Positions 39,591 through 52,750 of a stretch of DNA of 64,000 nt are shown one piece after another (positions within the stretch are counted from its first letter, which is position 1; every line of letters starts with the position of its first letter). The DNA is taken from positions 18,786,582 to 18,850,581 of the forward strand of contig NC_134311.1 of NCBI RefSeq assembly GCF_949628215.1, read 5' to 3'. The position numbers and the translations under genes were made by a program. Origin of the DNA: Phalacrocorax aristotelis. Lineage: Eukaryota; Chordata; Aves; Suliformes; Phalacrocoracidae. The notes under the pieces were generated by a model. That model was not told where the DNA came from. It did not search any database and saw only the letters and a list, made by a program, of their open reading frames with translations.

Positions 39591-42500
39591 ATTTGTGAGT
39601 TTTCCCTGAACTGAAACATTTTTTTGGGAGGTTTGTTTGATTTGGATTTTTATTTTGCCTGCACCTGGAACATTTCAACATTTTTAATACTAAATCTCTC
39701 TTTTAAACTACCATGGTCAACTATGGGCGTTGTAATATGTGTCCCTTTCTTTTTCAAGTGGTAAGGGCTTTGTCCAGTTTACTCCATTTCTTAAGTACCT
39801 CAAGCATCTCCTGGCAGAGATATGTAACACCCCATTGCAGTCACCTGTTGCCTATGTGTCATGGGAGAGGTAAGTTAATTGGGGAGCTCAGCCTGCTGGA
39901 CGGAACAAAGAAATAAAGTACTTGAACTCTAATTTCCATGACCCTGCATAACATTTTAAAGAGATAAAATTTAAGGTGAATGCATTCCTAAATAAAGAAG
40001 TGCAGACATCAAACTCGTGACATGATTTTCCATTTTGCTTAGTATAAAGTAGAGATTTCATTTTTTATCCAGAGTTATCAAAATGCCAGAATTTCTGTCC
40101 TGTGAAAAAGCATTATGTCTGCTGTTTTGCTGAGGCCCTTGAAAATGGGAACCAATGTCCCTTGCATTGTACATCTTCCCCCAATCCGTTACTTTCATTT
40201 TTTCTTAGAACATGCTAAAGTTGGCTTTTGTGAGGTCTAGGGTGTGTCCACATTTCCCTTGTGAGAGGGCACTCCCTGGAGTGGTGGTGCATTTTGATGT
40301 GCATAGGATGTTTTGGATATTTTGTTCACTTGCTGTAGGAATCTGGTAACCATGGGCTGTGTGTATTTTCATGTCAGCTAGTCAGGCTCTGATTCACATC
40401 AGAATCTCATGTGCATGTTCCACATTTGGAACCGCACAGTCACCATAATATATACGACCCTTAAGGAGAATTGCATCCCACCTCCCCACTACACCCAAAA
40501 GAAAAAAAATGTAAATGAGATCGTAAAATATTTGGAAATGTGGGACTTAAAAAAAAAAGGTGAAAAGCTCACTATGTTTTAGAGGGATTTACCTGGAACT
40601 TCAGACAGCTAGAGAGGTCAGCTTTTGTATGACCAAAAGCACATCTGCATTGCTAACAGTGCTGAGATCCTGAGCTAGCCATAGCTTTTAGGTCTGCGTG
40701 TTGCTTACCAGGTGAGGACAGAAAACAAGAACAACTGTTCAACATTTTGCCCATGCTGATAACCTGTCTCTCTTGTCTTGTAGTGTTTATGATACTATAC
40801 TGCTGATGAAGGGGGTTAAAGAAATGGGGTTTTTGAATAGTTATCATACTACTTTTTGTAAAGGTTTTTCTGAAGTGTAATTTAACATCTAAATGTCTGT
40901 GAAGGTGATAAGATAGCTGTGAAAACAGCCTCCCTTCTGTAACTGTAATTACTCAGTGTTTTGCAGATTTGCATTTCTTGTCCTTTCAGTAGCATTGCTT
41001 AATAAGAAAGGTGGGCTGTTCAACTGAAACACACCTTAGGCAGAGTCCTCTGTGATATGTTCAGAAAATGATATAAGGACATTAAAAATTAAGATCTAAA
41101 ATACTGTAGATTAGCACAGATGAATGTGGTTTTCATTATTATCACATTGCATATTAAAATAACAGGGTGAGAGGGTAAGGGAAGAGCATATGAAAAATTA
41201 AGATAACAGATCTTTTGCAATAACGGGCTATTACAGAGGCATCATATCCTTGAGTCATATGCTTGAGTTCAAGCCCATGAATATGTCCAGAGAAATAAAA
41301 AAAAAGAAGTATTTTTATGCTTAATACCCAGCTGAATAAAAGCCTGCAACCACTGGAGACACACACTTGGCACCAGATCAAAAGAAAAATTAATTCAAAG
41401 GCTTAAATTCCTCCATATAATATTCCCATATATATTACAGATTTGGGGCAGAATGGAGCATGTCCGGAAGGGCATTGGTCTTGTTGGTATGGAGTAGTTC
41501 AGTGTTAATTCCTAAACTCAGTCTGGACAAAAACCAAGCCCTTCCCCTGCCCATCTTGTTAGAGGAGGGAGGGGTTGTATTTGACCTAGTCAGCATCCTT
41601 AGAGCAAATGGACCTGCAACCACTGGTCCCACACATTAGTCCAGTGGTTACAGGTCACTCTAGACTGAGAAAGGCATTGCCAGAAGGACTCAGTTCTTTA
41701 TTCCAAAATTAAGGGAAATTATTTAACACTCCATTTGAAGCTTTTCAGTTGTATGGTACTTTCTTCTCTGAATATACTTACCCCCAAAATGAAAATATCC
41801 ACTCCTTTACGGTTGTATCAGTCAAAGTCATTGTTCGCACTGGTGCTAAGTGGGATGTGCAGGATTACACTTCATGGCCACCCTGAAATACCTTAAGACT
41901 GCTGCTAGCATAGAACTGATGGAGAAAAATTACCTAAGTAATTCCAGTCAACAAATTATTGAAAATGAAAAATTATTATATTGCTACTCAGCTTTCTCTT
42001 GCAGCAGAGCATTCATATTTAATGTACATCCCTCCTTTAACCTACACATCCAAACTGATAGTGCATTATTAACTTCCAGTGTTTGGGGTTTTTTACAGCA
42101 GATGATACACTTAGGTCCAAATAGCAGTAGATTGGGTAAGATAAGATATGATTTGGTGGAGGAAGCCTTACTTGTTTTTTCAAGTTGGTAAATCACTTAA
42201 ACACACGTCAGTGCATTGATTAAGTCTATACCATTGGGGTTCTGACTGAGAATGTGCTTAACTGCTTTGAATTAAGGCCTTAACTGGTGAATAAATATTT
42301 AGTGAAGTGTGAGAGGTGAACAGGGCCTTCTTTATTATGATTGTGAGATTTGTCTTTCCATAATAATTTTATGGTCTCTGACCTGTCCAAAAACAGCCCA
42401 ATCAGAGTAATATTTTTAGGAAAAGAAACAAGCCTGATGAGTGTTTTGGAGGCTGCTGACAGCTTGATTTGAAGGCAGTGAAAGATAAACTCTTTCACAG

Positions 42501-44401
42501 GTATTTGACTGTCTCCATTTGTATCTGGATTGTCATTGAAAGCTTCTGAGAATCATCCACATAGTACTAAAGTACTATGTATTAGGACATGAAAGATGCC
42601 TTTATAGTAATTTTTATTATTGTTTACATTAAAATAAATAAATAGGAGTAAGATGTGTTGGGAGTGTGGGAAGCCTAAAGAGTATAATTTGCTGTGACCC
42701 TTTAGTCACCTTACTTTTTGCTCCATCTCTTGTGTTAGCAGAAAGTAACATGAGTCAGCTCAGAAAATTAAATCATCCAGAGACATTGGTTTAGCAAATG
42801 CAATAGCAGTGCATAGTAATAGTGATGTTGACAATAAGAATAAGAATAAACCAACAACAAAACAAGGATTTTTTTTTTTTTTCATTTTTATCACTAACTA
42901 CCTCAAAAGAGATTTGTCTAATTAAATACTTAATCCAAAGTATGTGGTTAGTAGCAGGAGTTACAAAACAGAGCGGCAGCGTCTGTCTGTTCATTCCAAA
43001 CTACTTCAGCTGAAATAAACCTCACATTTGTACTTCTGAGGAGGCCAGGAGGTGGTCCTAATGGATTGGTGCTTAAATTATATGAGAACTGAGAAACCTG
43101 AACTTCCTAGGGAGACCTGTGAAGCAGGTTGCTGTAAACTTCAGGTCTGTAAGGAGCCAGGCTTGAAGGCTAGACATACTTCCTACGGATGTCAGTTCCC
43201 AGCAGCTGTGGTACTGAGAAGAGCATCAGTACCACTGGGCAGCAGCAGCATCTGGGGAACACAGTGAAATAAAACTCAAAGTCTGTACATATGTGTATAA
43301 CACCTAATACAAAAGCCTACTGGAGGACGCAGCAGGTCATTAAGTCTTGATTTTGTTCAGTGGCACAATGACAGTTCACTGGAGCCTCTTCCTGCCAGTC
43401 ATAACCCAGCGCCAGTGGTCCCTGATGGTGGAAAGACACCTTGTGTAAATTAATATGCTTCAGCACACATGAAATCTCTTCCACCAGGAGTAGGGCTCAC
43501 CTGGCTGGGCAGGGAGTGGAGGTGAATTTTGCGAGTGTTGGTGGGCATGATTGTCAGAGGTCTCACCTGTGCTAGACACCCACCTGGTACCTGCATGCAG
43601 CAGCCATAAGACCTTAATTTCCTTTCACTTCCTAAAGTATTTAGTGCAGACAGATGTTCTTTTAGATATTCCACATGAGGAGAGTTTAATGTTTTAATAC
43701 CAGATTTAATTATTTAAAGATATTTGACATTATATGGGATTTTGACTTAGAAAAGTAATACAAAAATGCACTGAAATCACAACACAAGTGCAATGTATCA
43801 ATTGCAATACACAGTTGAACTACAATACAAATGATTCACATTACCAGACCTTATGTGTTCCACTGTCATGATGCTGGGCAGCACCAATAACTGGGAAGGC
43901 ATAGGTGGACTGAAGCCAGCTCAAGCCCACTGCTCTCTTCAAAGTCCATTTGCTGGTTGTTTGATGTTTGTATTCTGTGTTGGGCTGAGCCACATATACA
44001 CTCCACTCATGTTTCTCTCCCTGGTTCAGGAAGATTATTCTTCCTATTGTTTATATTAGGGAAGGCCATTTACATAACCTGTTGACCCACTCAAAGATGC
44101 AGCCATTCATCAATAACAAAAGAGACCCATTGATCTCCTTGGTGTAGTTCAGTAGCCTTTACAGTAGCTGTGGCCAATTCCTACATTCCTTTCTGAGGTC
44201 ATGAGCCCATGATCCTTTTGTCTATCTTCCATGAACCTTCTTCCATTGTAGGGTTTTGCAGACCAGTCACACCTAAGGACAGCACACTAACAAGTGCAGG
44301 TTACCTTCATGCCTCCTTGCCATCACAGTGTAAAGGCCCAGTCAGTAGCAAAACACTTTTGGGATTTTCAACCCTGATGCAAGGATGCAAGGAGTTGCAT
44401 G
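39591..44401. other. Intergenic DNA, no gene seen
   Basis: AT-rich sequence without recognisable exons or transposons. The only small structure noted is a perfect 10-bp palindromic stem at 42559-42580. Open frames here show no family resemblance. Confidence 0.45.
42559..42580. repeat. Perfect 10-bp inverted repeat with 2-nt loop
   Basis: ACATAGTACT and AGTACTATGT flank AA. It is an exact match over 22 bp in otherwise unremarkable AT-rich DNA. It may be chance or a cruciform-prone site. Confidence 0.55.
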
Positions 44402-45195
44402 CTCTGCCTTGGACTTCCAGCAACCAGAGACAGTGAGCAGCTCTTGGTCTGATTCTGCTGACCTACTTCCCCAGAGGAGCTGCCACTGCTGTGCCTGAGA
44501 AGGACTTTTCCCCAGTCCGTGGCCTCCTGCTATCAGCATGTGCCCAGCTGCCCCTCTCCAAGGCATCCCATGGTGCTGCCCCCACCCCTGCCATGCGGAA
44601 GGAGAAGGTAGGGCTCAGCACCCACATCCCCATGGGAGTAGGACACTTGCTTTGGTGGGGATGCTAGAGGAGAGGTGTCAGGAGCAAGATCTCAGTGGCA
44701 ATGGCCCTGGTGTTCCTCCAGAGACATCTGCTCAGCGCCCGCATCTCTGCTGTGTGAGTACCACACACGTGCGGTGAGGAGCATGTGGGAGGTAAGGGGA
44801 TGTCACACCTCATATCAGGGTGAGCCAGGGAGATGGGTAGGGTGGTTTGATGTCAGGGACTGCAGGTCCTACTGGCAAGAGCCTGGGTACTGCTAGTGCT
44901 GTGGCTGCTGCCTAGGAGGACATGAGAGTAAAAGCCATGCATGCTCCCCCCCTACAAAGCTGCAGATGGGCAAAAGCTGTTTTGACTGAGAAACTCCAAA
45001 GGACACAACAGCTCAGGAAGCAAAGCCAAGCCTTCTTAGGGGAAGGCTTTTCTCTAGCTCCAAGAGGTTTGTGGGTGGAATGAGGAATGAGTAGTTCTGT
45101 GTGTGTTGTGGGAAGGGAGCCTCAAAGCTTCTGCTCATCTGAACTGCGTGGAAAAACAGCCACCGGAAAGATCCCTTTAACTTCCAGACTTGCTT
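44402..45195. repeat. Unidentified dispersed repeat, copy 1
   Basis: A direct-repeat partner of 57307-58681. It starts CTCTGCCT-GGACTTCCAG and ends CCCTTTAACTTCCAGACTTG, with unrelated sequence on both outer flanks. Identity is patchy: about 98% over 44402-44450, about 99% over 44469-44926, visibly lower (roughly 70-75%) over 44927-45147, and 100% over 45148-45195. Copy 1 lacks a 559-bp segment present in copy 2. It encodes no protein I recognise, has no CR1 or LTR hallmark and no terminal repeats. The family is unknown to me. Confidence 0.85.
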
Positions 45196-48100
45196 CCTAT
45201 GCGCATCCTCAGGTATGCAGTGCCTTTGCATCTAATCAGGCTGTTAGCTCCTTTTGTCAAGGAGAAAGTGGAGACAAACTCTGGACCACTACAACCAGTT
45301 TTAAACAGTTTCCTAGACTGACTGACTGCCTCAGTGCACAATTGCAGCAGAGGCACCACATCCTGGATTTTGTGTATCATTTTTGGATTTATGGATATAT
45401 GCTGTCCTGCAAAAGTAACAATTATGGAAAGAGGTTTTAAGGCTTGGCCCTGCAGTTCAGTAAGGCGTTATGGTGCAGCACACTGTGTGCGGAAAGCAGG
45501 TGCATCACATCATGTCACTCTAGGAAAGGTTTCTGCTTTCTGTGTGACCAAGTTCATCATATGGAATGGATCCAGCTTCCAAAGTAGCCAGTGTGGTTCT
45601 TTACTGCATGTAGTTATATTCTATGTCTCTAAAGGAAATCAAGCGCATTGCATATTATCAAGGAAATGCTACATGGTATTCAGATTTACAGAACCAGATT
45701 CACATTTACAGAACTTGTTCAGAACCACTCAAAGGAGAGGGGTTTTCTTGGTTCATTGATGGGTTATTGATGTCATTGGGCATGGCTGGAAGGTTGACAG
45801 GCTTCTCTTACACTACCACCTATTGGCTTTGTACTGGTGAAGTAGAAAAAGTAATATAGGCTTTGTTTCTGTGAACTTCAGAGTTGACAGGCAAAAGAAA
45901 ACCTGTAAAGTGACTATTTGAGACTGCACATTAACTGCATCATGATATCTTACAAGTGGTTTTTCTAGCAAGTGTGTTCCTGTAAGGCTAATTGGAATGA
46001 GTGCATCTGAATATCCTGTGAAGGTATATGGCCCAATGGCATTTTTAAACTGTTGCTTTTCAAAGGCTGTTTTAGGTAATTAGCTTTCTCTGCTTACTAA
46101 TTGTTATTGACTTTTAAGTCTTTCTATACTGAGGTACAATAATGCTTGACTTTATTATGGATCTTTGACCAATAATGTGATGTCCTCTCCTGGCAGCCCA
46201 TGCTGTCATAACACATCATATATTTAGTTTTTTTTTTCCCTGGTGACTCTTGTAATGCCTCTTTAGTCATCAATGGACATCTAATATAGTGCTTCCTCAA
46301 AGGTTCTATGGAGTTTTTTTTTCCTTGTATTAGTGGTTTCTGTCAGTTTGCAAGAAGAAAAATGTAATCCGTTTCAAGTTCCTTACTACTTTTTGCAATG
46401 TAAATCAGATGATTTTTGGTTTCAGTAGCATAGATTAATCTTTAATTGATGGCTTTACACTTTTTTTCCCTTCAGAAACTTGCTTTTTTTCTTTTTTTTG
46501 TTCTGCCTTCTTTCAACACCCTGGCCTGTTAGACTATCATATTTACCCTGGAGAATGTCGCTTGCAGACTGTCATCATGAAATCACCATCCAGGTTCAGG
46601 AACTCCTATGGGGAGTATAGGAAGTTGCAAGGGCCAATGAAGTGGGAAATTATGCCCTAAGTGTAGAATGTCACAGAAGAAGGGCATTGCCTGACCCCAC
46701 GAAGCGGGGATGCTCTCATTGCAAATTCCCCATGGTGCTGACCCCATGGTGAGGAGCAGGGGTGGCTGCATCAACCTGTCATCACCTCACAGCACCCAGG
46801 ACATGCTTCAGGGTGACCATGGGTATGCTAAGACCCTGAAAGCATTGTTGCTAGCTGGCGCTCCTTTTAATAAACTTAATTCATATCCTTTGGGCTCAAA
46901 ATAGTAATGCATTTTGGAACAAGAGGTCTGTGGTGCAGCCAGTATCACCCAGGGGTGGGTCAGCTGGGGGAGATTGCCAATGCAGCAACTAGATTCAGGC
47001 ATGACATTTGTAGTATCTGCTGTGTTTCCTTATAGTTCTCAGTTTTAGGGCTTCAGAAACAGTTGTTTTGGCCTTGATACACTAGTATATGCTTTGGTTT
47101 TAGCATTGGTGGATGTGTTGCAGAAACAGTTTCTTTATAGTCTCTTGCAAACCGTGATGTAAGATCTACATGAATTTACTACAAACAGAAACACACAGAA
47201 CTACCCTGCCACACTTAAAAATATTTTCATCCAGGAGATGAATGCAACGGGATGACTAAGACCCACTTTTGATGCCTTATGATTCAGAGGGTGTCAATAA
47301 CTCGCACTTTCTTTACTTCTAGATATGCATACTATTATATCGATGTATATAGGCAGCTGTTATGGAGTCTTCATGAATGCTGGCCTGGCATCTCTTCCTT
47401 GAGAATCTGGTTGAGTACAGCAAAAACATATGAGAACAGCTGGCTAAAATGCAGGTATTAGAAGATAAGGATTTCGTTATGTTTTACAGCTTGCATTTTC
47501 ATCCTTGTTCTGGCTACTTAAGCTATGGAAGGATGGCTACACTAAAGAAAATTTCAGGAATTTTAAAATACTGTTTAAAGGAATGCTTGTGCTATTTTTC
47601 TGATTTTAGTTTTTCTGTTTCCCATTTGTTTGATAAAATTCTATCCACAGTGTATTGAAATAAATGCCTTATTCAATGCCAGATGGTAAAGTCCTTAGCA
47701 ATTGTGTTGTTTTTTAATTTCCTCTTAAATGTTAGTACCTGGAGTTGAAAATGGAAGTCAAACCTCTTAATTCTGGAAATACAAATATAACTACACTTCA
47801 AGAAATTATGACATTTAGCACTGCCTAGCATTCAGGAAACAATATGAGTAATAAAAAAGTATGTTATATATTAAGCTAAACAGTGAATGTTGAGAAATAG
47901 AAAAGCATTTTTGTTTTGAGACAGCATGAAGGGCTTTTTATCATACAATATATTTTTGCTCTTGATTGCGACCTCAAACCAAAATAAAGTTTGTGCAAGT
48001 TCAGACTTATGCATTTTCTTGGAGTTTGGTTTTATGGCAGCAGAAATAACTGTGAATCCAAGATCCCTCACTCAGACTTTCACCTACGCTGTCCCCACAC

Positions 48101-48724
48101 TGTCTCTTCCCAAGATGTTTAGAAGAACTCTGACAGAGTTGTGCCTCCTATTTTTGTGCTCTGGTGCAGTTAACAGGATTAATATATGCCAGTCTGTAAC
48201 TCCAAACAGGGCAAGTCAGTGTGGATAACCATATGGGGTCGTTGATTTTACTACTGTGTTCCTCTGCCGAGGCATGCGAATAGCAGCAGTTCACTGTACA
48301 GCAGAACACATGCTTTTCCCTTCCCTTATAAGGTATTGGCATCTGGCAGTGAAAGATGACCAGTAGCAACATAAGCTGTGTGCAAGTGCAATGACTGCTG
48401 TAGACCTGGGACAGTAGAATGTATTTTTAATGTGTGTGGTTTTAACTGTGCGACAACTTTGGTCATGTAAAAAGGTAATGCCTGGAGGTGTCTTGTAGTG
48501 ATAATGCACTTGGTAAGGTGAGATCTCTAAATTGAAGCAAAAAGTGAAGGGTAATCTTAGGGACAAAGTTCTTTACAGACCTTTTGCACTTCTTTATAAA
48601 CAGAGCCAGGACAGAATCAGCCTGGAGGCTGTTTATATATATGTACACACACACACACACAAATATACTTATTGCTAATAAGGAAGATGCCTTACATGTC
48701 TTTGAGCAGGAAAAACTACAGCTG
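45196..48724. other. Intergenic DNA, no gene seen
   Basis: No exon, RNA gene or transposon recognised. A short (TA)n/(CA)n mixed microsatellite lies at about 48634-48660. Open frames such as 45334-45759 have no family resemblance. Confidence 0.45.
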
Positions 48725-49013
48725 TAAGAGGAGTGCTGCATTCAGTTCTGGGCACCCCAGTTCAAGAAAGATGGGGAACTGCTCGAGCAAGTCCAGCGGA
48801 GAGCTACCAAGATGATCAGGGGGCTGGAGCAGCTCCCTTAGGAGGAAAGGCTGAGAGACTTGGGTTTGTTCAGCCTGGAGAAGACTGAGGGGGAATCTCA
48901 TCAATACTTATAATATCTGAAGGCTGGGCGTCAAGAGGATGGGACTGGACTCTTTTCAGCAGTGCCCAACGACAGGACAAGGGGCAATGGGCACAAGGTG
49001 GAACACAGGAAGG
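48725..49013 (+). mobile_element. CR1 LINE, plus strand, left part (split by LTR insertion)
   Basis: Plus-strand CR1 from the RT thumb (text equivalent to [11 protein letters not shown]... and [12 protein letters not shown]) into the 3' UTR, interrupted after AACACAGGAAG at about 49012. It resumes at about 49559 with TTCCACCTGAATATGAG. The two halves join exactly as in the uninterrupted CR1 copies at 38.6 and 52.97 kb. Confidence 0.92.
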
Positions 49014-49015
49014 TC

Positions 49016-49550
49016 TGGTACCGTAAGCTGGCAAATATAAGAACCCTCTAAATCTCAATCTGTAGTTTCAGAAAGCAGCCATTCTTTATTGCGGCGCTGG
49101 GCATACAGGGGATCGCTCCACCTAGTGTGCATGCCGAGTTGCTCTACTACAGGGGTTATATGCAATCAAAATATACATATTCATTAATTTTCTAGGAAAT
49201 TAGTACCATATTCATGCTATTCTTTGAACTCATCAATATATATAAATGTCCTTAACACATGCACATTCATGTTCTTTGGTGTTCTTCCGGGGTCCTCTGG
49301 TGGTCCTTGATAGTCTTCCTTACCATGTCCACTGGTTGAACTCAGTCTTTGGGCATGCTCGGTTCATTTTTGGCTTGCTTACACAATTCTTACTGATACT
49401 AAACCAGCTTCTTCTAGTACATTTCCCTTATTTCTTCTCTTCAAGGTTACAGTGCCTCCAGACTCCCTTACTTGTAAAGTGTTGCAAGTATTTCAAACTT
49501 AGCTATGTTGATCCAATTAGAGGAGGCCGTATGTTCTTTTGAAGACAGCA
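49016..49550 (-). mobile_element. Solo LTR of an endogenous retrovirus, inserted in a CR1
   Basis: A 535-bp insertion with LTR architecture on the minus strand. It starts TGCTGTCTTC and ends CTTACGGTACCA (TG...CA ends). A polyadenylation signal AATAAA at 49090-49085 lies about 70 bp before the 3' end. No internal retroviral region (gag, pol, env) is present, so it is a solo LTR. Imperfect flanking hexamers AGGTCT (49011-49016) and AGGTAT (49553-49558) may be the target-site duplication but overlap the presumed LTR end, so the exact edge is uncertain by a few bases. The retroviral class cannot be decided from sequence alone. Confidence 0.82.
49085..49090 (-). terminator. LTR polyadenylation signal AATAAA
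   Basis: TTTATT on the plus strand, giving AATAAA on the LTR strand near its 3' end, where the R region is expected. Confidence 0.7.
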
Positions 49551-49552
49551 TC

Positions 49553-49779
49553 AGGTATCAGTTCCACCTGAATATGAGAAAAAACTTTCCTGTGAGGATG
49601 CCAGAGCAGTGGCACAGGCTGCCCAGGGATGCTGTGGAATCTCCTTCCCTGGAGACATTCAAAACCTGCATGGACACAGTCCTGTGCCCCCTGCTCTGGG
49701 TGTGCCTGCTCAAGCAGGGGTGTTGGATGAGATGACCTCCAGAGGTCCCTTCCAAACCCTACCGTCTGTGATTCTGTGA
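49553..49779 (+). mobile_element. CR1 LINE, plus strand, right part (3' end)
   Basis: Continuation of the CR1 interrupted by the solo LTR. CR1 3' text such as GGCACAGGCTGCCCAGGGAT, CTGCTCAAGCAGGGGTGTTG and CCAGAGGTCCCTTCC is present, ending CTGTGATTCTGTGA at 49779. It belongs to the same subfamily as the copies at 38.4 and 52.8 kb. Confidence 0.93.
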
Positions 49780-52750
49780 GAGCAAACTTGCTGCATCAAA
49801 AATGCCCATAAGTTTTAGGCATTAAAAATAACATAAAATGCAAAAATATTGGCTGAACAAGGCACACAGAGAGTGATGTCTCTGTGTGTAATGCTTTATT
49901 ATGGGACCAGAAATCTGCAGATCTATCTGTACATGTGCTAGAGGGCTGGCCAGCTGAGATAGCAAAATGAGAGTACAGGAGCAGCAGAACTCATAGATGA
50001 AAAACATTTGTGCTTAAATGTAATTTAGGCAGCCCATGGGAGCCTTCCATGAGTTTTAAGTTTTATTAAAATAGTTACTTGAGTACCTGGAGTCTCTGGT
50101 ACTAGATGGCATATGTGGGAATGTGCTGATCCATGTGAATGAAAGAAGCAGGCAGGCTGAAACTGAGTTATGCAAGGAGACACTGATGAAATCCTGAGCA
50201 GTGGGACTGTTCAGAAGGGGCTGATGGATTGTCTGTGCTCAAGCCTGTCCTTGAAGCAAAATCAAATATTGCTTTATGTGGAGCTTTTGACCTGTGGACC
50301 AGGTGTAACAGTGTATGGGCACTACTAGCTTTATCAGAAGGGTAGATATACACCTGTTATGGAGTGTCAAATACTGTGTACAGCTGAGCTTCGACTGGGT
50401 TCACTTAGGGCTCTAATAGGTATGTGGTAGCAGGTGGAAATCAGGCATGAGGTGCTGCTGCCACCCCAGCCATCACCCTCCCTGCCCTCTGATGGGACCT
50501 GGCTCTCGTGCAGGAAAGGGGTTCAACTCACAGATGAGTCTCCAATCGTTGCAGTCTTCAGCTTGGTATAATAGCACAGTAAACTGAAAATGGTTTAATT
50601 TAATATGCAGATCTGAGCACTATCAATTCAGGACCCGATCTGCTAGGAGATGGGCTGTCCCATGGAGGACAGCCCTCCCCAGCAACATAAACCACCTGGT
50701 TTGTTTTCTGCCATTTATATTTGTGGCCTTAGTAGCACTCAAAAGGGATCACGGAATTAATTTTATAAGGCTATTGTATCTACCCTGACTTTTAAAACCA
50801 GAAGAGCTACTTAAAGCTTGGCATAAGGCGTATCACTAAATTGCCTGTGATCCCTGTTAAATGAGGAAGGGCCTGTCATATCGTTATATCTTCAGCATTA
50901 AGTCAGTTCTCATTTTCTGCAGTGACTAGTGGTGGAGTAAAATGGGCAAAACAAAGATATGGATAATGAGAATCAGATTTAAGTGATGCTGTGAGAACAT
51001 AAAGTGACAGAGTACTGGTGAAGAAGGTGGTCAGTAATGCATGTGTTTTGATGCTCAGGGACTCCTGTGAGGCAACTGGAAACAAGCTGGTACATGACTT
51101 GTGCACGTGTCTGTTCTGCTTCCTCACCCACATCAGCTTCGTGGAGCGAAGCACCTCCACTGCCCAGATAGTGGAGTGCTGGCTGGGGTGGCAGCAGTGC
51201 AAGAGAGGCACTGACAGCCTGCTTGTGTCATCCAGCTGGTGAGTTTTTTCATAATTTACACTGTGGCGTTTTCAGAGACAGAAGCTGTCTTGTTATTGCA
51301 TGTCTTGCACAGAGCTTAGCGGAGCGAGTTCCCAAGCTTGGTCCAGCATCCCATGGTTGTAGGCAGCCTATAAACAACTGTATGAAAGAAGATTTCATGG
51401 GAGCCATAGAGCCTTTGTTACTGTGGGTCATGTGGATTTATTGACTCAGCTCTCACCTCTTTATGAAAGACATAGGATTGCAATAGAAAGACTGCATCCC
51501 TTGTTATGACATTCCAAGTTGTACTGGGTAGCTGTTAAAGAGCTATAGGAGCATTTTCACACAAGCTCCTTGAGGACTGTGCTCTTCTGTGACACATCCA
51601 CGTGTAGTTTTGGAGTGAGCTGATAATGTCTGGCAGATGCAGCACAAGTGGCCTCTTCCATTACTGTGTTTGCTGGCTCTTGTCTCAAGCAAATTCATGG
51701 TAGACTGGTTTGGAAATCCCTTCTCCAGGGAAATCACTGTATCTATCTTTCATCTGGAAAAACGACATGTGACTATGTTTCTGGTGTAGATCTGCATTTT
51801 TAAGTTGACCACTATCATATCTATGGACAGGGGGTGAGAGAGAGAAAAGAAATACTAAAACAGGAATTTTTCTTCTGCCCTATCTTTTAGCTAGAAGAGT
51901 TCATTATTTTATGTAAAATTGTTTACTTGAAGAAGCACGAATAATCCGAAAAAGCTTTTTGAAAATGTTTTACATTTCTGCTTGAACCTCCAAGGTTAGT
52001 TTCTACTGAAAAAAGGGCAATCAGATTCCTTCTGTCCTTAGTTCATAGCCACCTCAGCTCTTCTGCACTTCATGCTTCAATCAGGCATCAGCACTGTGCC
52101 AAAAGTCTAATCACCCAAATTGTTGAAACGTACACAATAAATACTGGACACATTTGTGCCATGAAAAAGTGTAACATGCCTTTTTACCCTCCACAAAATA
52201 TTTCTCTCTTTTGTATTTAAAAACATGGATTATAGTCCTGGACAATGTTGAGGGATTGACGTAATGTTCTCGTAACCCTGATTTGCTTACTTAGAAGGCT
52301 GTAATGTTATAAAATCTGGCATCTGAGAAAAAAGAAAATTATCTTAATCCCTCACAGAAGTACGCTGCATTATTGTGCTGTGCCTGCAAAAGCACAGCTC
52401 CAAAGGAGTGGATTAGAATAAAATAAAACTTCATTTTCATCTTGGACAAAATCATTGTGTCCCCAAACAATACTGACATGGATTTACCAATTATTATTCC
52501 TGCTCTTTGTTTTCACTTACTAGCTTCTGTATAGTGTCCCTCTTTAGTGCTTGAAGCCTATGCTGGCATTATTTCTTAAATTACAAAAATACCATGTCAT
52601 CGTCTTACTGAAGACACATAAGGGTTGCATTTCTTCCATATTTCTCCTCAGCCTCAGCAAGAAAGAGAGATTAGTCTAATTCGTGATACATCTTTAACTA
52701 TGTTAAGAGTTAGCAGACCCACAGGGTGCCTGTAACGGCAGAAGCAGTCA
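49780..52750. other. Intergenic DNA, no gene seen
   Basis: AT-rich; no exon, RNA gene or transposon recognised. Overlapping open frames on both strands at 50903-51242 show no known motif. Confidence 0.45.

Noticed and set aside
44538..44896. Open frames repeated identically at 58021-58379
   Set aside because: They duplicate only because the DNA repeat is duplicated. No known domain, no splice or start support, and Cys/His/Pro-rich composition typical of chance frames.
45334..45859. Plus-strand frames of 141 and 78 codons
   Set aside because: No family resemblance; two different frames overlap and neither has splice or promoter support.
49246..49542. 98-codon plus-strand frame
   Set aside because: It lies on the antisense strand of the solo LTR, which is non-coding.
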